The notes: generated by a model from the sequence alone, not told the origin. DNA of 64,000 bases from Sphingobium sufflavum (GCF_021403115.1 NZ_JAJSSH010000002.1:453637-517636); one strand, 5' to 3'. Positions 43,913 through 54,428 are shown, counted from the first letter of the stretch. Translations and numbers: made by a program.

Positions 43913-44476
43913 GTGACCAAGGCCGACCAAATCCGCAGCCTTGCCGCCGAAGGCCTATCCGTTTCCGACATCGCGGCGAAGGTCGGCATTCGCTACCAGC
44001 ACGCATACAATGTGTTGAAGCGTAGCGGCACGGTCGCCACCCCGCGCCCAGCCAAGACCCCCATTGCCAGCAAGCCGCCGCTCGACGTGCAGACATTGCT
44101 CGACGCGGGCTTTCGCCGTGCATCCGAATGGAGCCTAGACGACGCGGGGTTGCTGGTCCTCACCGAGGCGCTGCCCAAGGAGGTGGGGGTTTATGCGTTC
44201 GCGAGGGACGGGATCGTTCTGTATGTGGGCGTGGCGACGATGGGGCTGGCAAAGCGCATCTATTTCTATGCCAAGCCGGGCGTGTCTCAGCGGACGAGCC
44301 TGCGGCTTAACGACACCATCCGGCGCGAGCTTCAAGCCGCCGCCCGGATCGAGGTGTTGATCGCCCAACCCGACGACATGGATTGGAATGGCTTGCCTGT
44401 GCATGGGGCGGCGGGCTTGGAGCTTGGGTTGATAAAGGCCTACGCCCTGCCCTGGAACATGCGGAGCGCCGGATAG
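43913..44476 (+). CDS. HTH-GIY-YIG nuclease domain protein
   Basis: This 187-residue protein has an N-terminal helix-turn-helix (IRSLAAEGLSVSDIAAKVGI RYQHAYN region). A C-terminal GIY-YIG domain follows: GVYAF and LYVGVA stand for the GIY and YIG strands, AKRIYFY holds the catalytic Arg, and LELGLIKAYALPWN holds the metal-binding Glu and a conserved Asn. The GTG start is 10 bases after the methyltransferase stop, so they are co-transcribed. It may be a second nuclease of the R-M module, for example one attacking mismatched or modified DNA, but the function is not known. Confidence 0.75.
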   Translation: MTKADQIRSLAAEGLSVSDIAAKVGIRYQHAYNVLKRSGTVATPRPAKTPIASKPPLDVQTLLDAGFRRASEWSLDDAGLLVLTEALPKEVGVYAFARDGIVLYVGVATMGLAKRIYFYAKPGVSQRTSLRLNDTIRRELQAAARIEVLIAQPDDMDWNGLPVHGAAGLELGLIKAYALPWNMRSAG

Positions 44477-44483
44477 CGGCGCG

Positions 44484-44512
44484 CCGTCTTAATTCCCGTC
44501 TTTCTAAGACGG
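44484..44512. repeat. Putative arm-type repeat, right end of island
   Basis: CCGTCTTAATTCCCGTC (44484-44500) repeats the left-end copy exactly. TAAGACGG (44505-44512) inverts its first eight bases, so a small hairpin can also form. There is no T run after it. Confidence 0.5.
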
Positions 44513-44547
44513 TGAGGCCCCGAAGGGTAGGCTAAGTATTTGAAAAG

Positions 44548-44625
<78 letters not shown>

Positions 44626-44791
44626 ATTTCGGCGTTCAGAACCGGGTTTGGTGTCCGGTTCGCCTCGTCAGGGGTGCGCCTCTAGCGCGGGTTTTCGTCG
44701 CTGGCAAACGGAAATTCGCACTTTTTGAAAAAGCTTTGGTCCGGCTGTGGCCGATGAGCCGCACTGGTCCCGATACAGGCCCCGATTTTCC

Positions 44792-45901
44792 TCATCGCCA
44801 CCCTGTCGCGGAACTGCGCGAGCGCGTCCGGTCGATGTTCAGGATGATGCCCACGCACATCATGATCGTCATCATCGACGACCCGCCATACGACATGAAG
44901 GGCAGGGGGATGCCCACCACCGGCGCCAGGCCCATCACCATCGACATGTTGATGGCAATGTAGAAGAAGATCGTCATGGTCAGGCCCGCCACCACCATGC
45001 GCGGAAATTTCTGCTCCGTGCGCTGGGCCACGCGCATGCCCCAGCGCAGCAGCAGCATGAAGCAGACGATCAGGAACACTCCGCCGACCACGCCCCATTC
45101 CTCCGCCATGGTGGCGAAGACGAAATCGGTATGGCCTTCGGGCAGATAGTCGAGATGGCTCTGTGTGCCGTTCAGGAAGCCCTTGCCAAAGATGCCGCCG
45201 GACCCGATCGCGATCTTGGACTGGCTGATATGGTATCCCGCGCCCAGCGGGTCGCTTTCCGGGTCCATGAAGATCAGGACGCGCTTCTGCTGATAATCGT
45301 GCAGCATGGTGAAGGCGATGGGGACGATCGCCGCCACCGCCGCGCCTGCGCCCAGGAACAGGCGCATGGGCAGGCCCGCCAGGAACATCACCGTGATGCC
45401 GCCCGCCGTCACCATCAGCGCGGTGCCGAGGTCGGGCTGGATCATGATGAGCGCGGCGGGGATGCCGATCAGCGCCAGCGCGGGCCAGATCGCCGTCCAG
45501 CTTCGCACTTGGCGCGCGGGCAGCAGCGTGTAGAATCGCGCCACCGCCAGCACGCAGGCCGGTTTCATGAACTCGGACGGCTGCAACTGCATGAAGCCCA
45601 GGTTGATCCACCGCTGGCTGCCCCCCGCGACGCCGCCGATCAGCTCGACCAGCACCAGCGCGGCCAGCACCGCGCCATAGAGGGGGAGGGCGGTCCGTTC
45701 GACCAGCGAGAAGGGGATACGCGAAATCGCCTCCGCCATCACGCAGAAGACGAGGAAGCGGGCCGCCTGCATCCCGGCCCATGGCATCAGGTGGCCACCC
45801 GCCGCGCTGTACAGCACGACGCAGCCGAACAGGGCCATGAGGGCCAGTAGGCCGTAGACGCGCCAGGGCAGGCGGCGCAGCGGTTCGGGCACCATGCTCA
45901 T
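44792..45901 (-). CDS. rodA: Rod-shape glycosyltransferase RodA
   Basis: This 369-residue SEDS-family protein with about ten membrane helices polymerises lipid II into glycan strands for side-wall growth. Marks are LGFMQLQPSEFMKPACVL, MIQPDLGTALMV with the conserved catalytic Asp region, and VVGIPLPFMSYGGSSMM near the end. The ATG overlaps the mrdA stop by the ATGA pattern, so the two are made together and form one complex. It is the last gene of the mreB-to-rodA operon. Confidence 0.94.
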   Translation of the reverse strand: MSMVPEPLRRLPWRVYGLLALMALFGCVVLYSAAGGHLMPWAGMQAARFLVFCVMAEAISRIPFSLVERTALPLYGAVLAALVLVELIGGVAGGSQRWINLGFMQLQPSEFMKPACVLAVARFYTLLPARQVRSWTAIWPALALIGIPAALIMIQPDLGTALMVTAGGITVMFLAGLPMRLFLGAGAAVAAIVPIAFTMLHDYQQKRVLIFMDPESDPLGAGYHISQSKIAIGSGGIFGKGFLNGTQSHLDYLPEGHTDFVFATMAEEWGVVGGVFLIVCFMLLLRWGMRVAQRTEQKFPRMVVAGLTMTIFFYIAINMSMVMGLAPVVGIPLPFMSYGGSSMMTIMMCVGIILNIDRTRSRSSATGWR

Positions 45902-48045
45902 GGGCGCGGTGTCGATGCGTTGGCGGCGGCGCCGGGCAGGGCGGCGGCGGCAGGGGAGGCGGTCGCCGCGGGGGCTGCCGCGCCCGTGGATGCGCCGGCC
46001 GCCGCCGGGGTCGGTGCGGGCCGTTCGGCCTCCTGCTCATCCTCGGCGGTGTTGACGGGGGCGCTGTCGTTCGCCGCGCCGGTGCCGGCCGCATTGGCGG
46101 TTTCCGTCGCGGCGGCGGCCACGCCCTTTTCGATGCGATAGGCGACGATCTGCTTCTCCAGCCGCTGTTGCGGCGTGCCGCCCCATTCCTTCTCCAGCTT
46201 CTCCAGCCGCTCCATCGCGCCCGCCGGGTCGAACAGATAGGACATGATGTCGCTGGAGATGGTGGTCGAATCCATGATCCGCGTCACATGGCCATTATGT
46301 TCGAGGATGCAGCCCAGCGCATAGCGCGGCTTGTCGAACGGCGCGAAGCACTGGAGCAGCGCATGGTCGCGCAGCTTGAACGGCAGGGAGCTGTTGCCGC
46401 GCACGCCGCGCGACCGTTCCGCCATGGTGATGCGCCGGACCTGCGCGGTGCCGGTCTTGCCCGCCATCAGCACGCCGGGCACGGGCAGGCGCGCCGCGCC
46501 GCCGGTGCCGCCGCCGTTGATGACATTGCTCATCGCGGTGTGGATCAGGTCGAGGTTCTCCTGCCGCACGCCCAGCGGCGGGGCGTCGTGTCGCTTGCCG
46601 TCCGCCAGGAAATGCGGGACCAGCGCCCGACCGGAGGCGAGGCGCGACGCCATCACCGCCATCTGCGTCGGGTTGACCAGCATATAGCCCTGCCCGATGG
46701 TCGCGTTGACCGTGTCGTATATCGCCCAGGGCTGGTTATATTTCTTCTGCTTCCACGCCGGGTCGGGCACCGTGCCATAGCTTTGGCTGGGGAAGGGCAG
46801 GTCATATTTCTGGCCGAGGCCGAGGCGGCGGGCCATGTCCGCGATCACGTCCATGCCGAACCGCTGCGCCATGACATAGAAATAAATGTCGCAGCTTTGT
46901 GCAATCGCGCGGCCCATGTTGATCGCGCCATGGCCGCCCCGCTTCCAGCAGTGGAACAGCGTGTTGCCGACGCGCACCGCCCCGGTGCAGCCGACATGCT
47001 CGTCCGGGTCCAGCCCATGCTCCAGAAAGGACAGGGCGACCATCGGCTTGACCGTCGATCCGGGGGGGTAGAGGCCCTGCAGCGCCTTGTTGCGCAGGGG
47101 GACATGGTCGTCCTTGGACAGCATCTCCCATTCCAGATGCGATATGCCGTCGGAAAAACTGTTGGGGTCGAAACTGGGCATGGACGCGCTGGCCAGCACG
47201 TCGCCGGTCGAGCAGTCCATCACCACCACCGCGCCGCTCTGCGTCCCCATGCGCCGCCCGGCATAGTCCTGAAGGCCCGCGTCGATGGTCAGCTTCACCG
47301 TCTTGCCCGCCACGTCGGGCCGGGTGGCCAGGTCGCGCACGATCCGGCCGCGCGCCGTCACCTCGACCCGGCGCGCGCCCGGCTTGCCGGTCAGCGGCCC
47401 GTCGTAAAATTGCTCCAGCCCCTGCTTGCCGACCTTGAACCCCGGCGTGATGAGCAGCGGGTCGCGCGTCTTCTCATATTCCTTGGCGCTGGCCCCGCCG
47501 ACATAGCCGATCAGGTGCCCGACCGACGGCCCGGCGGGATAGAAGCGGGAAAAGCCCTGCGATGGCGCGACGCCGGGCAGTTCGGACAGGCGCACGCTGA
47601 CCGCGGCATATTTGGCATAGTCGAGGCCGTCGGCGACCTGCACCGGCTGGAAACCGGCGGCCTTCTCCAGGCTCTCGTTGATTCGGTCGACCTCTTCCGG
47701 GCGCAGCGCCAGCAATTGGGTCAGCAGTTCGACGACCCGCCCCCGGTCGCCATCGCGCAGCCGGTCGGGGATGATGTCGACGCGAAAATCGGTGCGGTTG
47801 TTGGCGAGGGGGATGCCCTTGCGGTCCACGATCCAACCGCGCCGGGGCGGGATCAGGGTCAGGTTGACCCGGTTGCTCTCCGACAAAAGCGAATATTTTT
47901 CATTCTCGGCAATGGCGATCCAGCCCATGCGCGTGGCCAGCAGCGCGCCCATGCCCATCTGCGCCGAACTGACCAGCACCGCCCGGCGGGAGAAGGTCAG
48001 GCTCTGCTGCGCCTCGGTCAGTATCTTCTTGCCGAACAGCTTCAC
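45898..48045 (-). CDS. mrdA: Penicillin-binding protein 2
   Basis: This 715-residue transpeptidase crosslinks side-wall peptidoglycan with RodA. A short cytosolic part and one membrane helix precede the dimerisation domain. The catalytic Ser is in YPPGSTVKPM (SxxK), the second motif is SCD in AQSCDIYFYVM, and the third is AGKTGTAQ (KTG). The start is GTG at 48045, overlapping the mreD stop by 4 bases (GTGA). The last 80 or so residues form an Ala/Pro/Thr-rich tail absent from typical PBP2, of unknown use. Confidence 0.94.
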   Translation of the reverse strand: MKLFGKKILTEAQQSLTFSRRAVLVSSAQMGMGALLATRMGWIAIAENEKYSLLSESNRVNLTLIPPRRGWIVDRKGIPLANNRTDFRVDIIPDRLRDGDRGRVVELLTQLLALRPEEVDRINESLEKAAGFQPVQVADGLDYAKYAAVSVRLSELPGVAPSQGFSRFYPAGPSVGHLIGYVGGASAKEYEKTRDPLLITPGFKVGKQGLEQFYDGPLTGKPGARRVEVTARGRIVRDLATRPDVAGKTVKLTIDAGLQDYAGRRMGTQSGAVVVMDCSTGDVLASASMPSFDPNSFSDGISHLEWEMLSKDDHVPLRNKALQGLYPPGSTVKPMVALSFLEHGLDPDEHVGCTGAVRVGNTLFHCWKRGGHGAINMGRAIAQSCDIYFYVMAQRFGMDVIADMARRLGLGQKYDLPFPSQSYGTVPDPAWKQKKYNQPWAIYDTVNATIGQGYMLVNPTQMAVMASRLASGRALVPHFLADGKRHDAPPLGVRQENLDLIHTAMSNVINGGGTGGAARLPVPGVLMAGKTGTAQVRRITMAERSRGVRGNSSLPFKLRDHALLQCFAPFDKPRYALGCILEHNGHVTRIMDSTTISSDIMSYLFDPAGAMERLEKLEKEWGGTPQQRLEKQIVAYRIEKGVAAAATETANAAGTGAANDSAPVNTAEDEQEAERPAPTPAAAGASTGAAAPAATASPAAAALPGAAANASTPRP

Positions 48046-48560
48046 GGCAACCGCCAGCGGTCCAGCCGCGCGCACAGCCGTGCGACCAGCGGGAAGGACA
48101 TGATGCTCAGCAACGCCTGCGGCCATAGCCGGTCCAGCGGGCCGCCGCCGCCACCCGGCGCCAGATGCATCAATAACCAGCTCATCGCGAGGATGGCTAT
48201 AATCGCGATGCTGGCGATCAGCCAGTCCTGCGCATAGTCGCGCCAGATCAGCCTCACGCTGATGCTGTCGATGACCACCAGCGCCAGCGTCCACAGGCAC
48301 ATGGCGGTGCCGACCGGATGGCCCGTCGCAATATCGTCGAAAAAGCCCAGGGGCAGGCCGATCCACAGCGGCCACAGCTCCGGGCGCAGCAATCGCCACG
48401 CCAGCAGCAGCATCAGGCCCAGCGGCGGGGTGGTGGGTGACAGCGACACCACGGGGATCATGGCGGGCAGCAGCGATCCCAGCATGACGGTGATGACGGG
48501 CGTGGCGCGAATCCGCAGCGGACTGCGCGATTGCGACATGCGGGCGTAGCGGCTTTTCAT
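48042..48560 (-). CDS. mreD: Rod shape-determining protein MreD
   Basis: This 172-residue membrane protein has about five helices. PELWPLWIGLPLGFFDDIAT and GTAMCLWTLALVVIDSISVR are typical MreD segments. It links the MreBC cytoskeleton to wall synthesis. Start and stop overlap the neighbouring mreC and mrdA genes by 4 bases each, which shows tight coupling. Confidence 0.92.
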   Translation of the reverse strand: MKSRYARMSQSRSPLRIRATPVITVMLGSLLPAMIPVVSLSPTTPPLGLMLLLAWRLLRPELWPLWIGLPLGFFDDIATGHPVGTAMCLWTLALVVIDSISVRLIWRDYAQDWLIASIAIIAILAMSWLLMHLAPGGGGGPLDRLWPQALLSIMSFPLVARLCARLDRWRLP

Positions 48561-49528
48561 TCCGCCGGGGCGCCTGCGGGGGGCTGGGTTGCCGCGTTGC
48601 CCGTCGCGGTTCCGGCTCCTCCCGTGCTGGCTCCCGTACCGCCATGGCCCGCCGCATCCGTCGCGGCATCGGGCGCGCGCGCCTCCGCCGACTGGAATGT
48701 GCGCTGGACGATGGCCAGTTCGACCCGGCCTGGATTGGCCAGCGGGATGGCGATGGCGCGCTCGCCCACCACCCGCGCGACCACCGCGACCGGGATGTTG
48801 GGGCGATAGATGCCGCCGATGCCGGACGTTACAAAGATGTCGCCCGGCCGGAACGGATTGCGCTCCGCATTCAGCGCCCGGATCTCCACCGTGCCATCGT
48901 CCAGCCCGCGGGAGATGCCGGGGATATTGTCCTTGGCGCGGCGCACGGGTACCACATTCTCGCTATCGACCAGCAGCAATATGTCGGCGGTGTTGAGGCC
49001 GGCCCACAGCACCCGGCCCACCAGCCCCTCCGCCGCGCGCACGGGCATGCCGGTCTGCACGCCGCTGCGCGATCCCACGTCCAGCCGGGCGATGCGGCGG
49101 CTGCTGCTGCTGCTGCTGCTGACCAGACGGCCGGACGCCACCACGTCGCCTTCCTCGTCGGCGAGATGGAGCAGGCTCTTCAGGCGGATATTCTCCTGCC
49201 GGATCGCGTCCGCCTCGATCAGCTTGGTGCGCGTCGTCTCCACCTGCCGGCGCAGGGTGATGTTCTGCGTGCCCGCGTTGATGTAGGAGCCGACGATCTC
49301 ATCCAGATTGCCGATGGTCAGCACCATGGAGCGCAGCGTGCCGGAGACGGGGCGGGTCACTTCCGCCACGCCCGCGCGCAGCACCGCAAAGCCCGCCGGG
49401 TCCGCCGCGGAGACGACGACCAGCAACAGGGCCGCGAGTGCGCCGGTGATCGCGATCACATAGCTCGCGAACAGTCCATATTGCGCCTTCCGGTCGTAAC
49501 CGGGGCGCCGTTTGCGCGGCGGCGCCAT
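48557..49528 (-). CDS. mreC: Rod shape-determining protein MreC
   Basis: This 323-residue bitopic protein has one N-terminal membrane helix (SYVIAITGALAALLLVVVSA), a coiled-coil (TTRTKLIEADAIRQENIRLK) and a beta-sandwich periplasmic domain. The latter contains RLDVGSRSGVQTGMPVRA and ALNAERNPFRPGDIFVTSG. It forms the scaffold for RodA/PBP2 in the periplasm. A run of seven Ser codons (about 49100-49123) interrupts the start of the beta domain. The C-terminus is Ala/Gly/Pro-rich. Confidence 0.92.
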   Translation of the reverse strand: MAPPRKRRPGYDRKAQYGLFASYVIAITGALAALLLVVVSAADPAGFAVLRAGVAEVTRPVSGTLRSMVLTIGNLDEIVGSYINAGTQNITLRRQVETTRTKLIEADAIRQENIRLKSLLHLADEEGDVVASGRLVSSSSSSSRRIARLDVGSRSGVQTGMPVRAAEGLVGRVLWAGLNTADILLLVDSENVVPVRRAKDNIPGISRGLDDGTVEIRALNAERNPFRPGDIFVTSGIGGIYRPNIPVAVVARVVGERAIAIPLANPGRVELAIVQRTFQSAEARAPDAATDAAGHGGTGASTGGAGTATGNAATQPPAGAPAE

Positions 49529-49550
49529 AACTACCCCTTGGCCGTTCGAA

Positions 49551-50606
<1,056 letters not shown>

Positions 50607-50739
50607 TCAGCCTAGGCGCAAAAGTCCTGATGCGCGCGGATAAGGGTGTGTTTCCGCAGGTGGTCGTGACCCATCGATTCGAGAATAAATCGTGCGTAAC
50701 GGCTCGCGGAAGTCGTTCGCTTGGGCTAGTCCCTGACAT

Positions 50740-52602
50740 ATGTCAATACGCCGCCTCCCCGAAGCTCTCATCAACCGTATCGCCGCCGGTGAAGTGGTCG
50801 AAAGGCCCGCCAGTGCGCTCAAGGAACTGGTCGAAAACAGCATCGACGCGGGGTCCACGCGCATCGCCATCCGCCTCGCCGCAGGGGGGGCGGACCTGAT
50901 TGAGGTGAGCGACAACGGGCGCGGCATCGCGCGCGACGAAATGCCCGTCGCGCTGGAGCGTCATGCGACCTCCAAATTGCCCGACGATCATATCGAATCC
51001 GTGACAAGCCTTGGTTTTCGGGGGGAGGCGCTGCCCTCCATCGCCAGCGTCGCCCGGCTGACGCTGGACAGCCGACCGGCGGGGGAGGATGGCTGGTCCA
51101 TCGCGGTGGACAATGGCGTGATCGTGTCGGAAGGCCCCGCCGCCATCCCGCCCGGCACGCGGGTTCGCGTCGAGCAGCTCTTCGGGCAGGTGCCCGCGCG
51201 CCGCAAATTCCTTCGTTCGGCCCGGTCCGAATATGCCGCCTGTCTCGATATTGTACGCCGCCTGGCGATGGCGCGGCCCGATATTGGCTTCGCGCTGGAC
51301 CATGACGGTCGCCGCGTCCTCTCCCTGCCGCCGGAGGAGCGGGAGGATCGGGTCGCCGCGCTGATCGACCGCGACCTCGCCGCCAACCATGTGATCGTGT
51401 CTGTCGCGCGGGAAGGCGTCACCCTGACCGGGGTCGCGTCGCTGCCCACCTTCCATCGCGGCGTGGCGGATCATCAATATCTGTTCGTCAACGGCCGCCC
51501 GGTGCGCGACAAGCTGCTGATCGGGGCGGTGCGCGGCGCCTATGCCGATTTGCTGGCGCGCGACCGGCATCCGGTGCTGGCGCTGTTCGTCACCCTGCCG
51601 ACGGAGAGCGTGGACATCAACTGCCACCCGGCCAAGACGGAGGTGCGCTTCCACGAACCCAGCATGATCCGCGGCATGATCGTCGGCGGCCTGCGGCAGG
51701 CGCTGCACGAGGCGGGCGCGCGCTCCGTCGAGCGGCCCGCCGTGACCGACATGAGCCTGTGGCAGCGCGAAGCGATCGGCGGCGCGGGGATGCCCCCGCA
51801 ACAGATGCCGATGGCGGGCCTGGGCGGGTCGGCGGGTGGTTTCAGCGGTGGCGGCTTCGGCAGCGATGCGTTCGGCGGCGGTTTCGATCCCGTCACGGGG
51901 GAACTGCCGGCTTTCGCCCCCGCCGTGGTGGCGGAGGGTGCGTCGATGTTCTCCGCCTTCGCACCGGCGGGCCGGGCGGAGCCTGCCGCGCCCATCGGCG
52001 ATGCCGCCCGCTACCCGCTGGGCATCGCGCGTGGGCAGGTGGCGCGCACCTATATCATTGCGGAGGCGGAGGACGGCCTTGTCGTCGTGGACCAGCATGC
52101 CGCGCATGAACGGCTGGTGCTGGAGCGGATGCGGCGCGCGCTGGGGGCGGGGAACGGTGGCGGCCGTGTCGCCCCGCAGGCGCTGCTGTTGCCCGAAGTG
52201 GTCGATCTGGAGGAGACCGCCTGCGACCGGATGGAGGCGCGGCTGGCCGAACTGGCCGAACTGGGGCTGGAACTGGAGCGGTTCGGTCCCGCCGCGATGC
52301 TGGTCCGCGCCACGCCCGCGCTGTTGGGGGCGGGGGATGTGCACGGTCTGGTGCGTGACATCGCCGACGATCTCGCCGCCTTTGACGAGGCGATCAGCCT
52401 GAAGGCCCGGCTGGATCATGTCGCCGCCACCATGGCCTGCCATGGATCGGTGCGCGCGGGCCGGACGCTATCGGTGGCGGAAATGAACGCCCTGCTGCGC
52501 GAGATGGAGGTGACGCCCCACAGCGGCCAGTGCAACCATGGCCGCCCGACATGGATCAAGCTGGCCCATGGCGACATCGAGAAATTGTTCGGACGCCGCT
52601 GA
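50740..52602 (+). CDS. mutL: DNA mismatch repair protein MutL
   Basis: This 620-residue protein has the GHKL ATPase at the N-terminus: KELVENSIDAGSTRI, DNGRGI and GFRGEALPSIASVA. A Gly-rich linker (about residues 350-385) follows, then a C-terminal dimerisation domain. That domain carries VVDQHAAHERLVLERM, matching DQHA(x)2E(x)4E. This endonuclease motif means MutL itself nicks DNA, as in bacteria lacking MutH. The ATG is divergent from mreB with about 145 bases between them. Confidence 0.96.
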   Translation: MSIRRLPEALINRIAAGEVVERPASALKELVENSIDAGSTRIAIRLAAGGADLIEVSDNGRGIARDEMPVALERHATSKLPDDHIESVTSLGFRGEALPSIASVARLTLDSRPAGEDGWSIAVDNGVIVSEGPAAIPPGTRVRVEQLFGQVPARRKFLRSARSEYAACLDIVRRLAMARPDIGFALDHDGRRVLSLPPEEREDRVAALIDRDLAANHVIVSVAREGVTLTGVASLPTFHRGVADHQYLFVNGRPVRDKLLIGAVRGAYADLLARDRHPVLALFVTLPTESVDINCHPAKTEVRFHEPSMIRGMIVGGLRQALHEAGARSVERPAVTDMSLWQREAIGGAGMPPQQMPMAGLGGSAGGFSGGGFGSDAFGGGFDPVTGELPAFAPAVVAEGASMFSAFAPAGRAEPAAPIGDAARYPLGIARGQVARTYIIAEAEDGLVVVDQHAAHERLVLERMRRALGAGNGGGRVAPQALLLPEVVDLEETACDRMEARLAELAELGLELERFGPAAMLVRATPALLGAGDVHGLVRDIADDLAAFDEAISLKARLDHVAATMACHGSVRAGRTLSVAEMNALLREMEVTPHSGQCNHGRPTWIKLAHGDIEKLFGRR

Positions 52603-52878
52603 TGGTCGGCTTCGCTGTCCGTTCATTCTGAGCGTGTCGCAGGACCAGTGGGCATGTTCTGCGGCCGGGCCTCTCGACACTCAGTAAGATGACGTGCTCC
52701 TGGATCGTCATTGCGAGCGTAGCGAAGCAATCCAGGGGACGGCGCAATGGATTGCTTCGCCACGCTCGCAATGACGCGGCAGGTCAATCTGGCCAACCGC
52801 CGCCCTGTAGCGGGTGAGCGCCGAAAGCGCGGGCCGTGAACCGGGTTCACCCCGCCAGCACCGAAGCGCGATACGGCG
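52603..52878. other. Gap after mutL with repeats
   Basis: It holds a partial GTTCxTTCTGAGCGTGTCG-type repeat near 52620 and the long palindromic repeat listed separately. No gene is seen. Confidence 0.5.
52706..52776. repeat. Long palindromic intergenic repeat
   Basis: Two 29-base arms (52706-52734 and 52748-52776) pair with only a few mismatches around a 13-base centre. The arm contains CATTGCGAGCG and AGCGAAGCAATCCA. A close relative lies at 59949-60013. Confidence 0.82.
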
Positions 52879-53358
52879 TCAGGGCTTGGAGGCGATCTGC
52901 GCGCAGCGTTGGCCGGTGATCGCCGGTTCGGGCACCAGCGCGGAGGCATATTTGTCCAGCACCTCGTCGTTCGATCCCGACCGGGCGAGTTCCGTCGCTA
53001 CCGCCGCGAACAGGGCGCAGCGGGCGCTGTCCGTCTTGGCCGCGCCATAGCGGTTGCCGATCTGGGTGTAGAACTGGTGATAGCTTTTCTCACCGCCCGC
53101 GCCATCATCCTTGAAATGGCGCTTCAGCCGGTCGTCCGCGCTTTGCAGGCGGTTCTTGTAGTTGACGATGAAGCTTTCGTAGCTGGACTTGATGTCCACG
53201 CTGATGAGGTCGCATTGCAGGGTCGTGACCATCATCGCCGCGTTGAATTCCGCGATGCGCGCTGCCGCCACCCGCTCCATGTTCCAGCAGTTGGCCGCCG
53301 GGCTGGCGGTTGCGGTGGTCAGGGCGATGACGCCTGCGACGATCATTTTCAGGGTCAT
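52879..53358 (-). CDS. Hypothetical secreted protein
   Basis: This 159-residue protein has a signal peptide (MTLKMIVAGVIALTTATASP) and a helical body with Cys at its start (AANCWNMERV), in LQCDLI, SARCALF and near the end (QRCAQI). No family was recognised. The ATG at 53358 has GAGGA 5 bases upstream. It follows the neighbouring Ala/Pro-rich protein by 8 bases and is probably made with it. Confidence 0.65.
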   Translation of the reverse strand: MTLKMIVAGVIALTTATASPAANCWNMERVAAARIAEFNAAMMVTTLQCDLISVDIKSSYESFIVNYKNRLQSADDRLKRHFKDDGAGGEKSYHQFYTQIGNRYGAAKTDSARCALFAAVATELARSGSNDEVLDKYASALVPEPAITGQRCAQIASKP

Positions 53359-53366
53359 GCTGTTCC

Positions 53367-54278
53367 TCAACATCCAGAGAGGGGCGCGGCCATGATCCGC
53401 GCGAAAAGGTCGGTCATGGCGATGCGGGCGGTATAGGCCTGATCGGCGACGGGCTTGAACTCGGTGGCTTCGCGGGCCAGCGCATTGGCCCCCGCGATAT
53501 TGTTCGCGGCGATCGCCTGCGCGTGCAGCGCCTGCACATTTTGCAGATGGGCGATGGTCGCCGTATTATTCTGGTCCGCCTGCGCCACGGCGGGCACATA
53601 GACGCTGTCGTGGAAGCGGTTGCGCTCCACCGCCGAGCAGAAGCTGGCGGGGATGGTGACGGCGGCGACCGGGGCGAAGGCGGGGCGCGCCGGCACTGGC
53701 CCGGTCACGGTGAACAGCGCGGGCGTTTCCGACCGGCCGCCCTTGCCCACGGCGGTCAGCTGGTCGAGCAGCGAGGCAGGGGCCACGGGTGCGGCAGCAG
53801 CAGGGGCGGCGGCGACAGGCGCTGCGGACGCGGACGTCGCCGTCATGCCCGACAGGATCGCCGCCGTGGCGGACAGCGGTGCCGCTACCGGCACGGGCGC
53901 AACCGACGCAGGCGCGACGGGCAGGGCCGCAACCGGGGCAGGGGGCACCGGCGCGCTTGCCACGGGCGCAGCGGCTGCCGGGACGGGCGCGACCGGCGGG
54001 GCCAGCGCGGCAATCTTGGCCCGCGCCAGCCCGCTGAACGTGCCATTGGGATATTGGGTCAGATAGGCTTCGAGCTGGGCGCGGTCGTTGCTCTCCGTCA
54101 CCGCCTGCCAGAAGGTCAGTTCGAACGGCGTGCCGACGCCATTGCCCGTCGCGGCCGCACGGCCCGCGCCATCGGCCTGATTCGCCACAGCCGCGCCGTC
54201 CCATGTCGGGAAGCTCAGGAAAACGCAGAATAAAGACGCCAGACCCGAAGTCCGGCGCAAAGCCCCTGAAATTGCCAT
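53367..54278 (-). CDS. Secreted Ala/Pro-rich protein
   Basis: This 303-residue protein has a possible signal peptide and a short domain (LTFWQAVTESNDRAQLEAYL, then YPNGTFSGLARAKI). That repeat resembles ones attached to caspase-like peptidases. A long Ala/Pro/Val low-complexity linker follows (residues 90-170), and then a helical C-terminal domain with SFCSAVERNRFHDSVY and a terminal Cys. The C-terminal half resembles the next protein in style. The function is unknown. Confidence 0.6.
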   Translation of the reverse strand: MAISGALRRTSGLASLFCVFLSFPTWDGAAVANQADGAGRAAATGNGVGTPFELTFWQAVTESNDRAQLEAYLTQYPNGTFSGLARAKIAALAPPVAPVPAAAAPVASAPVPPAPVAALPVAPASVAPVPVAAPLSATAAILSGMTATSASAAPVAAAPAAAAPVAPASLLDQLTAVGKGGRSETPALFTVTGPVPARPAFAPVAAVTIPASFCSAVERNRFHDSVYVPAVAQADQNNTATIAHLQNVQALHAQAIAANNIAGANALAREATEFKPVADQAYTARIAMTDLFARIMAAPLSGC

Positions 54279-54428
54279 GCCCCACCCTGTCGACCTGTTC
54301 GGCCGAGTCCCGATTATAAAAGCGGGACTATACTGGCAAGGTGTTATTATCCTGTTCGCAGATTAACCTTGCGAGGATTTTGGCGGCAAGTCGCTGTGCT
54401 GCCGCCAAAAGCTGTCGCCAAGGTCCGG

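Noticed and set aside
46168..48237. 689-residue plus-strand frame opposite mrdA
   Set aside because: Antisense shadow; the mrdA motifs on the minus strand are unambiguous.
50743..52443. 566-residue minus-strand frame opposite mutL
   Set aside because: Antisense shadow of mutL; no domain or start signal.
54378..54410. Hairpin TTTTGGCGGCA/TGCCGCCAAAA after ychF, considered as a terminator
   Set aside because: The T run precedes rather than follows the stem on both strands, so it does not fit an intrinsic terminator.
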